From positions 120,962 to 184,961 of the forward strand of contig JAZQBM010000007.1 of the NCBI GenBank assembly GCA_045545735.1: a stretch of 64,000 bases of DNA, read 5' to 3'. Source of the stretch: Fimenecus sp045545735 (GTDB lineage: Bacteria > Bacillota > Clostridia > Oscillospirales > Acutalibacteraceae). Each line of letters opens with the position of its first letter. Position 1 is the first letter of the stretch. Below are positions 40,751 to 49,564 of this stretch, piece by piece. A program made the position numbers and the translations under genes. A model generated the notes under the pieces. The model saw only the letters and a program-made list of their open reading frames with translations. It had not been told where the DNA came from and made no database searches.

Positions 40751-42559
40751 TTATCCTAAATCGTGTTGATTTGTAATTGTAATTTCTGGCTTTTTCATAC
40801 CCATTGTTTCAAGAACAACAATCTCATTGTCTTCTTTAAGAAGGCTACCCGGAAGATAAAGTGATTTCTGTGGTCCTACGCTCCAATATCTGCCAAGATT
40901 AAAGCCGTTAATCCATACATAACCTTTATCGAAATTATCAAGATGAACAAAGCAATCTGCTTTACTGTTTGCTTTGAATGTGCCTTTGTAGAACACAGCA
41001 CCCTTATCTTTGTTGAAACTTTCAACAGACTTGTATGTGAGCTTTTCAAGGTTATCAAGTGGAAGTGTCCATACCTTGTAGCCCATTTGACGTTGATTTG
41101 CAATATAAATGTCAGAAAATCCTTTTCTGTCCATCATCTTTTCGCCGTAGTTTACGCGTCCCATTGTGTCAACAAGCAAGCCGATTTTCTTTTCGCCGTC
41201 AACAGAGCCGATAAATACAGTTGTAGTGTCTTGGTCGTCTTTTGTGAATTTCTTGAAGATTGAACCAAGTGAAAGTTTACCACGTTTTGTGTAAACTGTT
41301 CTGTCAATAAATTTCTTGTACTTATCATCAACATAAACAAAGCCGAAATCGTGAACATTTCTAATCATTAACGGAATTGGGTCATAGTGACCTTTGATTA
41401 CTGTTTCATAATAAATCATACCGAAATTCTGACCAAAGTATTCCATACTTTCGGGAACAGCAACTTTGTGTTCTTCGCCGATATTATTAAGATTTTCGAA
41501 AAGACTTGCAGATTCAGTAAGTTCTACTGTACCGATTGTCTGTAATTCCGGTGATGGTGGAAGTTCTTGCATCTCAAGATTTTGATGCTTATGTAACAAC
41601 TCTCGTACTGCGTGATAAGCAGGTGTGTAGTCACCGTATTCATTAAGCAACGCACAGTAGTCATAACTTGTGATTGTTGGCTCATAAGCACTGCCGGGGT
41701 TGTGGTTTGCACCTGCGTTAAAACCAAAGTTTGTGCCACCGTGGAACATATAGAAATTAAAACTTGCACCGCAATCTAAAAATTCCTGAACTTCTTTTAC
41801 AACGGAATCGGCTTTTCTTGTGTGGTGTTTATCACGCCAATGGTCAAACCATCCGCACCAGAATTCGCCACACATATTAGGACCATCATTCTGGAAATCC
41901 TTTAAGCAGTTAAATGCAGTTTTAGCTCTTGAACCAAAGTTGAGAACTTTATAAATATGTGGTAATGAACCACCTGAAAGCATATTTTTCCAGTTGCCGT
42001 CAGATGTGAAAAGCGGAACATCAACACCGCAGTTTCTTGTCAAATCTTCAACGAATTTAAGGTATTCCTTATCATTACCGTAAGAGCCATACTCGTTTTC
42101 AACCTGCATCATAATAATATTGCCACCATTTGTCTCTAAAAGTGGTTTTAATCTGCCAAGCAGTTCTTTGTAATAACGCTCAATACAAGCAAGAAAATCG
42201 GGGTACATACAACGGATTTGCATATTCTTGTCTTTAAGTAACCATGCAGGAAGTCCGCCGAAATCCCATTCAGCACAGATGTATGGACCGGGTCTTACAA
42301 TACAGTAAAGACCAACCTTCTGTGCAGTTTTTACGAAACGCTCAATGTCAAGCATACCGTCAAAGTGGAATTCGCCGGGGCGTGGCTCGTGTAAATTCCA
42401 ACAAGTGTATGTTTCAACTGTGTTAAAGCCTGCAAGTTTTAATTTTGTAAGACGGTCTTCCCAATATTCAGGTAATGTGCGGAAATAATGCATAGCACCT
42501 GAATAGATTTTTATAGGTTTACCATCCATATAAAATTCTTTGTTTTTAATTTCAAACAT
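40751..42559 (-). CDS. GH35 beta-galactosidase
   Basis: 602 residues, intracellular (no signal peptide). Glycoside hydrolase family 35 motifs: IYSGAMHYFR, RPGPYICAEWDFGGLPAWL, the acid/base Glu in QVENEYGSYG and the nucleophile Glu in MCGEFWCGWFDHW; C-terminal beta domains follow (GYVWINGFNLGRYW). It releases terminal beta-galactose from oligosaccharides, which must be imported first. It is the last gene of a five-gene minus-strand operon; GAGGTG for its start overlaps the end of the upstream gene. Confidence 0.96.
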   Translation of the reverse strand: MFEIKNKEFYMDGKPIKIYSGAMHYFRTLPEYWEDRLTKLKLAGFNTVETYTCWNLHEPRPGEFHFDGMLDIERFVKTAQKVGLYCIVRPGPYICAEWDFGGLPAWLLKDKNMQIRCMYPDFLACIERYYKELLGRLKPLLETNGGNIIMMQVENEYGSYGNDKEYLKFVEDLTRNCGVDVPLFTSDGNWKNMLSGGSLPHIYKVLNFGSRAKTAFNCLKDFQNDGPNMCGEFWCGWFDHWRDKHHTRKADSVVKEVQEFLDCGASFNFYMFHGGTNFGFNAGANHNPGSAYEPTITSYDYCALLNEYGDYTPAYHAVRELLHKHQNLEMQELPPSPELQTIGTVELTESASLFENLNNIGEEHKVAVPESMEYFGQNFGMIYYETVIKGHYDPIPLMIRNVHDFGFVYVDDKYKKFIDRTVYTKRGKLSLGSIFKKFTKDDQDTTTVFIGSVDGEKKIGLLVDTMGRVNYGEKMMDRKGFSDIYIANQRQMGYKVWTLPLDNLEKLTYKSVESFNKDKGAVFYKGTFKANSKADCFVHLDNFDKGYVWINGFNLGRYWSVGPQKSLYLPGSLLKEDNEIVVLETMGMKKPEITITNQHDLG

Positions 42560-42560
42560 A

Positions 42561-42962
42561 TTAATACACCTCTAATGTATTTGCATATTCTTTAAGAATA
42601 TCAAGAATTAACTGTTCATTATCATAAAAGAAATTGTCACACTCTTCAAGAATGTTATCAAGTTCTTCGTTTTCTTCATCAGCAGATTTTAGAAAAACGT
42701 CATAAGCCTTTTGCAGGTTGTCACCTAAATCTGACGGTAAAACTTCGCAAAGATTTGTGATTGCTTTTGCTAAATCACCACAATTTGAAACATTATAGAA
42801 AAACTGTGCGTGACCACCGTTGTTGATTTCGCTGTCATAGGTCATAAGTGCATCATATGGTGCACCAATTTCTTCTTGTGACCATAATTCCCACAAGTAA
42901 TTCCACTTAATCTGCTCTTCTGTAAGTGGCTCTTTCTTTTTGAAAATATTAAATAATCCCAT
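42561..42962 (-). CDS. DMP19/DUF4375-family protein
   Basis: 133 residues, helical, acidic C-terminal half. The motif INNGGHAQFFYNVSNCGDLAKA is typical of the DMP19-like domain, known in DNA-mimic proteins and in several predicted immunity proteins. The N-terminus MGLFNIFKKKE is basic and amphipathic. Function here is unknown; no toxin gene is adjacent. It is preceded by AAGGAG, and the beta-galactosidase ATG begins just past its stop. Confidence 0.8.
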   Translation of the reverse strand: MGLFNIFKKKEPLTEEQIKWNYLWELWSQEEIGAPYDALMTYDSEINNGGHAQFFYNVSNCGDLAKAITNLCEVLPSDLGDNLQKAYDVFLKSADEENEELDNILEECDNFFYDNEQLILDILKEYANTLEVY

Positions 42963-42977
42963 AATTTTCTCCTTAAA

Positions 42978-44045
42978 TTATAACTTCCAGAAAATTTTTA
43001 TAATTGGAATTTTTGTCATAATGAAACTTACAAAAAGGCTTATGGCAAAAATTGCAACTGAAAGAACAGTGATTGAAACAATAGGGTTAAATGATAAAGA
43101 GTCAATTCCCAATTTCAAACCAATTTGTTCAATGACAAATGGGTGAAAAAGATAAACACCCATAGTTAAAGCAGATATTTTTTGAATAATTTTATTGATT
43201 TTTTCTTTTTTGAAAGAGTTTAATCCAAGGCTTTGGAAAAATGCAAAAATCAGAATTGCTTCTAGACAAACAGGTAACATAAAATTGCCATATAAAATAT
43301 TACTTACTTTGTTTGTTTTAAGGGCGTGAAGCTGACAGATTATTGTCGAAATTAACGCAACACCCATAAAGCAGAAGACTGCAATTGTCTTTTTAATCTT
43401 TATAGGCTTTTGGTTTACTATGTAATATCCTAATATCATATAGCCCGACACACCGGTCATTTCAATTGAAAGTTTGTTTATAATTGATGGTAGGAGTTCA
43501 ACGCCGTTTAATGTAGTTGATAAAGTAGGTTGAATGATTCCAAATATTAAAAAGCAAATTAAATAGTATGGTGTATATTTTCCATTCTCAAAATGAACGA
43601 TTGCATACATAATCGGTTGCAGTATATATGCACCAATGAGTGATGGTATAAACCACAGATGAAATTTGCTTTTTACAACGGCTTTTGCAAAATCCAATAA
43701 AGAAGTGTTGAAAATTTCGGTGAGGCCAATAGTGTCAACTGCGTAAAGCACAGACCAAACTGTGTAAATAAGTGCTAATGAAAAAATTTTACCGTATAAC
43801 TTTTTGAAGTTTGCTTCCTTTTTTAACATAAAAGCACCACTCAACATAAAAAACAATGGAACAGCACTTCTTACAAAACTGTCATAGAGATTCATAGCAG
43901 CCCAACTGATTGTGTCAGGTGGAGTAGAAGACCAATTTTTACCTGATACATGAAGAACAACTACCATAAATGCCGCAAATATTCTCAATAAGTCATATCT
44001 TATGTCACGCGTTTTTTGAGGAGATAGAATAACTGTGTTTTCCAT
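42978..44045 (-). CDS. Membrane acyltransferase (acyltransferase 3 family)
   Basis: 355 residues from the ATG at 44045, with AAAGGA upstream; a TTG six codons earlier is less likely. About ten membrane helices with the family start RYDLLRIFAAFMVVVLHVSG, including the conserved His, and FVRSAVPLFFMLSGAFML. Members O-acetylate surface polysaccharides or peptidoglycan. Its start lies one base beyond the stop of the upstream methyltransferase. The acceptor is unknown. Confidence 0.9.
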   Translation of the reverse strand: MENTVILSPQKTRDIRYDLLRIFAAFMVVVLHVSGKNWSSTPPDTISWAAMNLYDSFVRSAVPLFFMLSGAFMLKKEANFKKLYGKIFSLALIYTVWSVLYAVDTIGLTEIFNTSLLDFAKAVVKSKFHLWFIPSLIGAYILQPIMYAIVHFENGKYTPYYLICFLIFGIIQPTLSTTLNGVELLPSIINKLSIEMTGVSGYMILGYYIVNQKPIKIKKTIAVFCFMGVALISTIICQLHALKTNKVSNILYGNFMLPVCLEAILIFAFFQSLGLNSFKKEKINKIIQKISALTMGVYLFHPFVIEQIGLKLGIDSLSFNPIVSITVLSVAIFAISLFVSFIMTKIPIIKIFWKL

Positions 44046-44046
44046 A

Positions 44047-45201
44047 TTATGCTTTCCTTTCAATCAAACACACACATTCAACATGGTCAGTATGTGGAAA
44101 CATATCGACTGGTTGAATTTTACGTACTTTGTATCCATTTTTGCTTAAATACAATAAATCTCTTGCAAGAGTTTCAGGATTGCAGCTTATATAAACCACT
44201 TTTTTAGGACTAAGTTTCACAAGTGATGACAAAAATGGAATATCACTACCAGCACGGGCAGGGTCCATTATTACCGCGTCGATTTTTTCGTTACTGCTTG
44301 CTAAATCCACCATAAACTTGCCTGCATCAGCGGTGAAAAACTTTATATTTTCAATGCCGTTGAGTTTTGCATTTTCTTTTGCGTCTTTTACGGCATCTTT
44401 ATTAATTTCAACACCTAAAACGTTCTTTACATTCTTGCTTGCAATAAGGCCGATTGTTCCCGTGCCACAGTAAGCATCAATAATTTGCTCGTTGCCTTTG
44501 AAATCTGCATATTCAAGTGCTTTGTTGTAAAGAGTTTCAGTTTGTACGGGGTTAATCTGATAAAACGCTTTTGGTGAAATGCGGAATTTTAGCCCACAAA
44601 GTTCTTCTGTGATTTTTCCGTCGCCGTAAAGAATTTCACTTTTATCGCCTAACACCATACTTGTAAATTTGTTGTTGATATTTTGCACAATTGTTGTGAT
44701 TTCAGGGTGTCTGCCTAAAAGTGCGTTTATAAATGAACGCTTTGACGGGAATTGCGGTGTTGCAGTTACAAGTACTACCATAACTTCACCACTGCGAAAT
44801 GCAGTTTTGACTAAAACGTGACGCAAAAAGCCCTGTCTTGTAACTTCATCATAAGGTTTTAACTTAAAGCTTTTAAGAAGCTTCTTCACTGTGTTTGCAA
44901 TTTCATCAGCTTTAGGGTCTGTTAATATGCAACTTTCAATATCAACAATTTTATGAGTTGATGATTGATAAACACCTGCAACTGTCTGCCCATTTCTGCC
45001 ACGACCAAATGCGTATTGTGCTTTGTTGCGGTAATTATATGGATTTTCCATACCTATAATTTCTTCTACATGACAAAATTTGCCTAAAAGTCGAATAACT
45101 TTGACTTGTTTATGTCTTAACTGTTCTTCATATGAAAGATTTAATAATTGACACCCACCACACTTTTTTGCGTGGGGACAGATTTGTTTTGATTTATTCA
45201 T
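44047..45201 (-). CDS. RlmC/RlmD-family RNA (uracil-5) methyltransferase without TRAM domain
   Basis: 384 residues from the ATG at 45201. The 4Fe-4S motif CPHAKKCGGC has its fourth Cys in VDIESCIL. The SAM site is DAYCGTGTIGLIAS; MDPARAGSD, the nucleophile Cys in YISCNPETLARD and the Glu in DHVEC follow. All catalytic positions are intact, but the N-terminal TRAM domain of the paralogue at 37341 is missing. It probably makes a second m5U in 23S rRNA. It is the second gene of a minus-strand operon. Confidence 0.93.
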   Translation of the reverse strand: MNKSKQICPHAKKCGGCQLLNLSYEEQLRHKQVKVIRLLGKFCHVEEIIGMENPYNYRNKAQYAFGRGRNGQTVAGVYQSSTHKIVDIESCILTDPKADEIANTVKKLLKSFKLKPYDEVTRQGFLRHVLVKTAFRSGEVMVVLVTATPQFPSKRSFINALLGRHPEITTIVQNINNKFTSMVLGDKSEILYGDGKITEELCGLKFRISPKAFYQINPVQTETLYNKALEYADFKGNEQIIDAYCGTGTIGLIASKNVKNVLGVEINKDAVKDAKENAKLNGIENIKFFTADAGKFMVDLASSNEKIDAVIMDPARAGSDIPFLSSLVKLSPKKVVYISCNPETLARDLLYLSKNGYKVRKIQPVDMFPHTDHVECVCLIERKA

Positions 45202-45203
45202 AA

Positions 45204-45521
45204 TCAACCTATTTTTCTACCATTTTTTATTTCGAATTTACCAAAGAAAGGCACTTTAATGTAGCCTTTAAATGTTGTATCGCTCGTGAATTCAACAAAA
45301 ATTTGAACAGTAACTTTGCCCATAAGTTCAATGTCCGCTTTACCACTTAAGGTGTTATCTTTTTCAACTATTTCATAAACCGTAAAATTAGGAATAGTTT
45401 TAATAGAATCAGTTTCGACAGAAAATGCGTATTCTCCGTTATTGTCAGTAATTTCAACAATAGCACTTCCGCTAATCATAGGTGTTTCAATAGTGCCTGT
45501 CCATCTGCCTAAACCAATCAT
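45204..45521 (-). CDS. Small uncharacterised beta-rich protein
   Basis: 105 residues from the ATG at 45521, chosen because GGAGG lies eight bases before it and overlaps the longer frame's own ATG. There is no signal peptide or membrane segment. The sequence alternates hydrophobic and polar residues (SAIVEITDNNGEYAFSVET), with a KVPFFGKFEIKNG end, as in a small beta-barrel. I do not recognise the family. It starts the minus-strand operon; its stop abuts the methyltransferase start. Confidence 0.75.
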   Translation of the reverse strand: MIGLGRWTGTIETPMISGSAIVEITDNNGEYAFSVETDSIKTIPNFTVYEIVEKDNTLSGKADIELMGKVTVQIFVEFTSDTTFKGYIKVPFFGKFEIKNGRKIG

Positions 45522-45620
45522 ATTCAAAACCTCCATACTTAATCAATATAATTTTAACATTTAGCACCTTAAATGTAAAGTGAAAGAATAAAATAATACG
45601 CAAATAGATGACACTTTTCG

Positions 45621-45649
45621 TTGACAATGTTTATAAATGAGAGTAAAAT
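45621..45649 (+). promoter_or_regulatory. Promoter of the nucleotide-sugar dehydratase gene
   Basis: Perfect TTGACA, a 17-base spacer and TAAAAT, 37 bases before the TTG start of the gene at 45686. Confidence 0.75.
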
Positions 45650-45685
45650 ATTCATTAATAATAACTATTTATGAGGTGAACTTTT

Positions 45686-47554
45686 TTGAATAAATTTTTT
45701 ACTCGCTCAAGAATACAACAACTATTGATGATTGTGCTTGATATTATTATAGTCAATGGTTCATATTTTCTTTCGGTGTATCTTCACTGCTTGTTTCGTA
45801 TGCCGTCTGAAACTTTTCATCGCCTTTTAGCAAGAATACCGTATGTAACGATTGTTTATGTAGGGTTGTTTATCATTAGAAAACTTTATAAAAACCTTTG
45901 GAAATATATGGGGTTCTATGAACTTACAAATACCGTGCTATGTGCGGGATTTGCTACTGCAATATGCTGGACAATCGACTACATATTTATGAAAGCAGGG
46001 TATGTTTTTGGTATTAACTGCTTACCGTTTATTGCGTATGTTGATTCGTTTTTGTTCATTTGTTGCTTCTGTGCAGGTGTAAGAACATTTTATAAAGCAT
46101 ATCGTGCAATGCGTTCAGATAAAAAACGTCGCCGTGGTGTTGCAAATAAACGTATTATGATTATTGGTGCCGGTGATATGGCAAACTCAGTCCTTTATGA
46201 AATGAGTATTTCTGGCTATAAATTCGGCTCACCTGTTGTAATTGTTGATGATGACAAGTCAAAGCAAAAACTTAGAATTCGCGACATTCCTGTTGCGGGT
46301 GGAATTAATGATATTCCTGAACTTGTAAAAGCGTATGACGTAAATGAGATTATTTATTGCATTCCGTCGGCAGATGCTGGGCGTAAACGTGAAATTCTTG
46401 AAATTGCAATGTCAACAGGATGTAACCTTAAAACAGCACCGAATATTGACGAACTTGGCGGACCAAACAAGTCATATACAGATAAAATCCGTAAAGTTGA
46501 CGTTCTTGACCTTCTTTCACGTCCTGAGGTTAAACTTGACCCCGACGTTTGTAAATATGTTACAGGCGAAACTGTACTTGTTACAGGTGGTGGCGGTTCA
46601 ATCGGTAGTGAACTTTGTCGTCAGATTGCAAAGTATAACCCTGAAAAAATTGTTATTTTTGATATTTACGAGAACAACGCGTTTACACTTAAAAATTCTC
46701 TTGATAGAAAATATTGTGGTGCACCGCAAATTGAAATTCGCATTGGTTCTGTTCGCGATATTAACAGACTTCGCGAAATTTTTGAAGAATTCAGACCATC
46801 TTCAGTATTCCATGCTGCAGCACACAAGCACGTTCCTCTTATGGAAGACAGCCCTTACGAAGCAGTTAAGAATAATATTTTAGGTACATACAATACTGCA
46901 TTCTGTGCTAATGAATACAATGTAAGAAACTTTGTTCTTCTTTCAACAGACAAGGCTGTTAACCCCACAAACGTTATGGGTGCAACAAAACGTGTCTGCG
47001 AACTTGTTGTTCAGCATTTCAGTAAGGTTTCAAAGGGTACAAAGTTCGCTGCAGTTCGTTTTGGCAACGTTCTCGGTTCAAACGGTAGTGTTATTCCGAT
47101 TTTCAAAGAACAGTTAGAACAAGGCGGACCAATTACAGTTACTCATCCTGATATTACACGTTACTTTATGACAATTCCTGAAGCAAGCCAACTTGTTGTA
47201 CAAGCAGGAGGCTTGGCAAAGGGTGGCGAAATCTTTGTTCTTGATATGGGTGAGCCTGTAAAGATTGTTTCACTTGCTGAAAATCTTATCAGACTTTCAG
47301 GCTTTGAGCCATATAAAGATATTGAAATTCAGTTTACAGGTCTTCGTCCCGGCGAAAAACTTTACGAAGAACTTTCAATGGAAGAAGAACTTGACGAAAG
47401 ACAAAAAACAGGTAATGACAAGATTTTCGTTACAAAGCCCTTGGCTATTGATGATGAACAACTTGAAAAAGATATTAAAGCAATTGCAGACTTAAAACCT
47501 GACGAAGTGCGTAATTATCTTAAACGTCTTGTTCCTAATTACAGACCAAAATAA
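45686..47554 (+). CDS. FlaA1/CapD-type UDP-sugar 4,6-dehydratase, membrane-bound
   Basis: 622 residues starting at TTG after GAGGTG. Four N-terminal membrane helices (~15-135) are followed by a first Rossmann region (IIGAGDMANSVL) and a long-type SDR domain: VTGGGGSIGSELCRQI, VFHAAAHKHVPLME, STDKAVNPTNVMGATKR. The usual Tyr of YxxxK is Met in this group, as in FlaA1, PglF and WbpM. It makes UDP-4-keto-6-deoxy-HexNAc for glycans such as capsule or glycoprotein sugars. It stands apart from other glycan genes here. Confidence 0.95.
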   Translation: MNKFFTRSRIQQLLMIVLDIIIVNGSYFLSVYLHCLFRMPSETFHRLLARIPYVTIVYVGLFIIRKLYKNLWKYMGFYELTNTVLCAGFATAICWTIDYIFMKAGYVFGINCLPFIAYVDSFLFICCFCAGVRTFYKAYRAMRSDKKRRRGVANKRIMIIGAGDMANSVLYEMSISGYKFGSPVVIVDDDKSKQKLRIRDIPVAGGINDIPELVKAYDVNEIIYCIPSADAGRKREILEIAMSTGCNLKTAPNIDELGGPNKSYTDKIRKVDVLDLLSRPEVKLDPDVCKYVTGETVLVTGGGGSIGSELCRQIAKYNPEKIVIFDIYENNAFTLKNSLDRKYCGAPQIEIRIGSVRDINRLREIFEEFRPSSVFHAAAHKHVPLMEDSPYEAVKNNILGTYNTAFCANEYNVRNFVLLSTDKAVNPTNVMGATKRVCELVVQHFSKVSKGTKFAAVRFGNVLGSNGSVIPIFKEQLEQGGPITVTHPDITRYFMTIPEASQLVVQAGGLAKGGEIFVLDMGEPVKIVSLAENLIRLSGFEPYKDIEIQFTGLRPGEKLYEELSMEEELDERQKTGNDKIFVTKPLAIDDEQLEKDIKAIADLKPDEVRNYLKRLVPNYRPK

Positions 47555-47595
47555 TTTTACAATTCTTTTAAATTCACATATTGGAGATGTCGCAA

Positions 47596-48660
47596 ATGCA
47601 AATCAGAATTGAAAAAACAACTGCCCCAAAGGCAAAACCAGATTGGAAAAACTTAGGCTTCGGTCACATTTTCACAGACCATATGTTTATTATGGACTAT
47701 GATGAGGGTATGGGTTGGCACGATGCAAGAATCGTACCTTATCAGCCACTCGTTCTTGACCCGTCAGCACTTGTTTTCCACTACGCACAGGAATGTTTTG
47801 AAGGACTTAAAGCATATCGTTGTGCAGACGGTAGTGTTCAGCTTTTCCGTCCTGACAAAAATGCTGAAAGAATGCAGTCAACTCACGACAGACTTTGTAT
47901 TCCACAGATTCCTGTTGAAGATTTCGTAGATGCAGTTAAAGCTCTTGTTTCAGTTGATAAAGATTGGGTTCCTGCAGAACCTGACACAAGCCTTTATATT
48001 CGTCCGTTTACAATCGCAACTGAACCGATTTTGGGCGTTAAAGCATCAGCAAGTTATCAGTTTATTGTAATCTGCTCACCATCAGGTGCTTATTATGCAG
48101 AAGGTCTTAATCCTGTCAAGATTTATGTTGAAGATGAATATGTTCGTGCAACACCGGGCGGAACAGGCTATATTAAATGTGGCGGTAACTATGCAGCATC
48201 TATTGCGGCAGGTGAAAAGGCACATAAACTTGGTTATTCACAAGTTCTTTGGCTTGATGGTGTTGAAAGAAAATACGTTGAAGAAGTTGGTGCTATGAAC
48301 ATTATGTTCAAAATGGGTGGAGAAATCTACACAGCAGCAACAGTTGGTACAGTTCTTCCCGGTATTACAAGAATGAGTTGTATTGAACTTCTTAAAAACT
48401 GGGGCTACAAGGTGAACGAAGGTAAACTTGCAATTGATACTGTTATGGACGCAGGCAGAAACGGTACTCTTGAAGAGGTATTCGGTACAGGTACCGCGGC
48501 GGTAATTTCACCGGTTGGTTCACTTATGTATGAAAAAGAAGTTGTTGAAATCAATAATTTTGAAATCGGCGAACTTACACAGAAACTTTATGATACTCTT
48601 ACAGGTATTCAGTACGGTAAAATCGAAGATACATTCGGTTGGACAATTAAAGTTGACTAA
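47596..48660 (+). CDS. ilvE: Branched-chain amino acid aminotransferase
   Basis: 354 residues from the ATG at 47596, eight bases after GGAGA. Fold-type IV PLP enzyme: the PLP lysine lies in IKCGGNYAAS, followed by QVLWLDGVERKYVEEVGAMN and EVFGTGTAAVISPV. It catalyses the last step of Leu, Ile and Val synthesis. It follows the dehydratase by 41 bases with no terminator between, and ends in a clear terminator. Confidence 0.95.
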   Translation: MQIRIEKTTAPKAKPDWKNLGFGHIFTDHMFIMDYDEGMGWHDARIVPYQPLVLDPSALVFHYAQECFEGLKAYRCADGSVQLFRPDKNAERMQSTHDRLCIPQIPVEDFVDAVKALVSVDKDWVPAEPDTSLYIRPFTIATEPILGVKASASYQFIVICSPSGAYYAEGLNPVKIYVEDEYVRATPGGTGYIKCGGNYAASIAAGEKAHKLGYSQVLWLDGVERKYVEEVGAMNIMFKMGGEIYTAATVGTVLPGITRMSCIELLKNWGYKVNEGKLAIDTVMDAGRNGTLEEVFGTGTAAVISPVGSLMYEKEVVEINNFEIGELTQKLYDTLTGIQYGKIEDTFGWTIKVD

Positions 48661-48682
48661 TTTTGATGTCTAAAAAACACAG

Positions 48683-48704
48683 ACCCCTCGCAAGAGGGGT
48701 TTTC
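48683..48704 (+). terminator. Intrinsic terminator of ilvE
   Basis: ACCCCTC / GAGGGGT with loop GCAA and a TTTTC tail. A reverse copy of the dispersed repeat (ATTTTGCACTTTGCACTTTG) follows directly at 48705-48724. Confidence 0.85.
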
Positions 48705-48735
48705 ATTTTGCACTTTGCACTTTGTATTCAGCATT

Positions 48736-49371
48736 TTAATGATATTCCATTCCAAAAAATTCAACATAAACGGGAGAAAGTCTGTCGTTTATTAGTGAAT
48801 AAAAATCAATGTCATTTGAATTTTTATAATTATGCACTTTATGGAAAATCATAACAGCACGGGTTTCGGTAGGGGATTGCTCAATAAAAAATCTGCCTTT
48901 TGACTTTTGACAAACACTGCGGACAAAATTAAGTCCAAGCCCGTTATAGTTATTTATAAATGCACCGCCACTATGCACTTCTAATCTTACAAAATTGCTC
49001 ATTTCAATAGTTTTTACAGTTACAAGTTTTTCACAACCATAAAGATAGGCATTTGATAATAGGTTTAATAAAGCCTTTGTTGCAAATCGTTGATTGCATA
49101 AAACGGGCGAAGTGTCATTCCCACAATATATAAATGAAATGCCGGTTTCTGCTACAATAATATCGCAAGCAACAGTTATGCTTTCGGCAAGTGCTGAAAT
49201 GTTAACGATTTCATTATCAAAATCTGTTTCGGAATGTAGTTCAAGTTGACGCAACTTTTTATATTGTTCACGAAGCCCTGACTTGTTGCCGTCGTAAAAA
49301 GAACGGTCAAAAAGTAGTTGTAATCGTTCACGCTCATCATTTTTGCAAGGATTAGTGCCGTTAAAGTGCAT
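48736..49371 (-). CDS. Histidine-kinase-like ATPase domain protein with altered G1 box
   Basis: 211 residues, no membrane segment and no recognisable phospho-accepting His box. The C-terminal half follows the HATPase_c fold: N box LLNLLSNAYLYG and G2-like NGLGLNFVRSVCQKSKGRFFIEQ. The usual DxGxG of the G1 box reads HSGGA, so the ATP-contacting Asp is missing. It may be a degenerate sensor kinase or a protein-binding relative. It is monocistronic and divergent from gap, with GGGGTG before its ATG. Confidence 0.78.
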   Translation of the reverse strand: MHFNGTNPCKNDERERLQLLFDRSFYDGNKSGLREQYKKLRQLELHSETDFDNEIVNISALAESITVACDIIVAETGISFIYCGNDTSPVLCNQRFATKALLNLLSNAYLYGCEKLVTVKTIEMSNFVRLEVHSGGAFINNYNGLGLNFVRSVCQKSKGRFFIEQSPTETRAVMIFHKVHNYKNSNDIDFYSLINDRLSPVYVEFFGMEYH

Positions 49372-49480
49372 TTTTACACCCCCATACTATAAATTTTATA
49401 CCCATTTTGGCGGAATATTCACCGATTTTTGAACAGATTGACAAAAAGTTCACAAAAAACCAAATTTTTCAAAAATACTC

Positions 49481-49509
49481 TTGCATATTTGCTCGAAAAG
49501 ATATAAAAT
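49481..49509 (+). promoter_or_regulatory. Putative promoter of gap
   Basis: TTGCAT, 17-base spacer and TAAAAT, 55 bases before the gap start codon. An AT-rich near-palindrome around TAATATTAGTATTA lies between it and the ribosome binding site. Confidence 0.55.
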
Positions 49510-49564
49510 AATACTGCACTAATGCGAAATAATATTAGTATTAATTTATTTGGAGGAATTCAAA

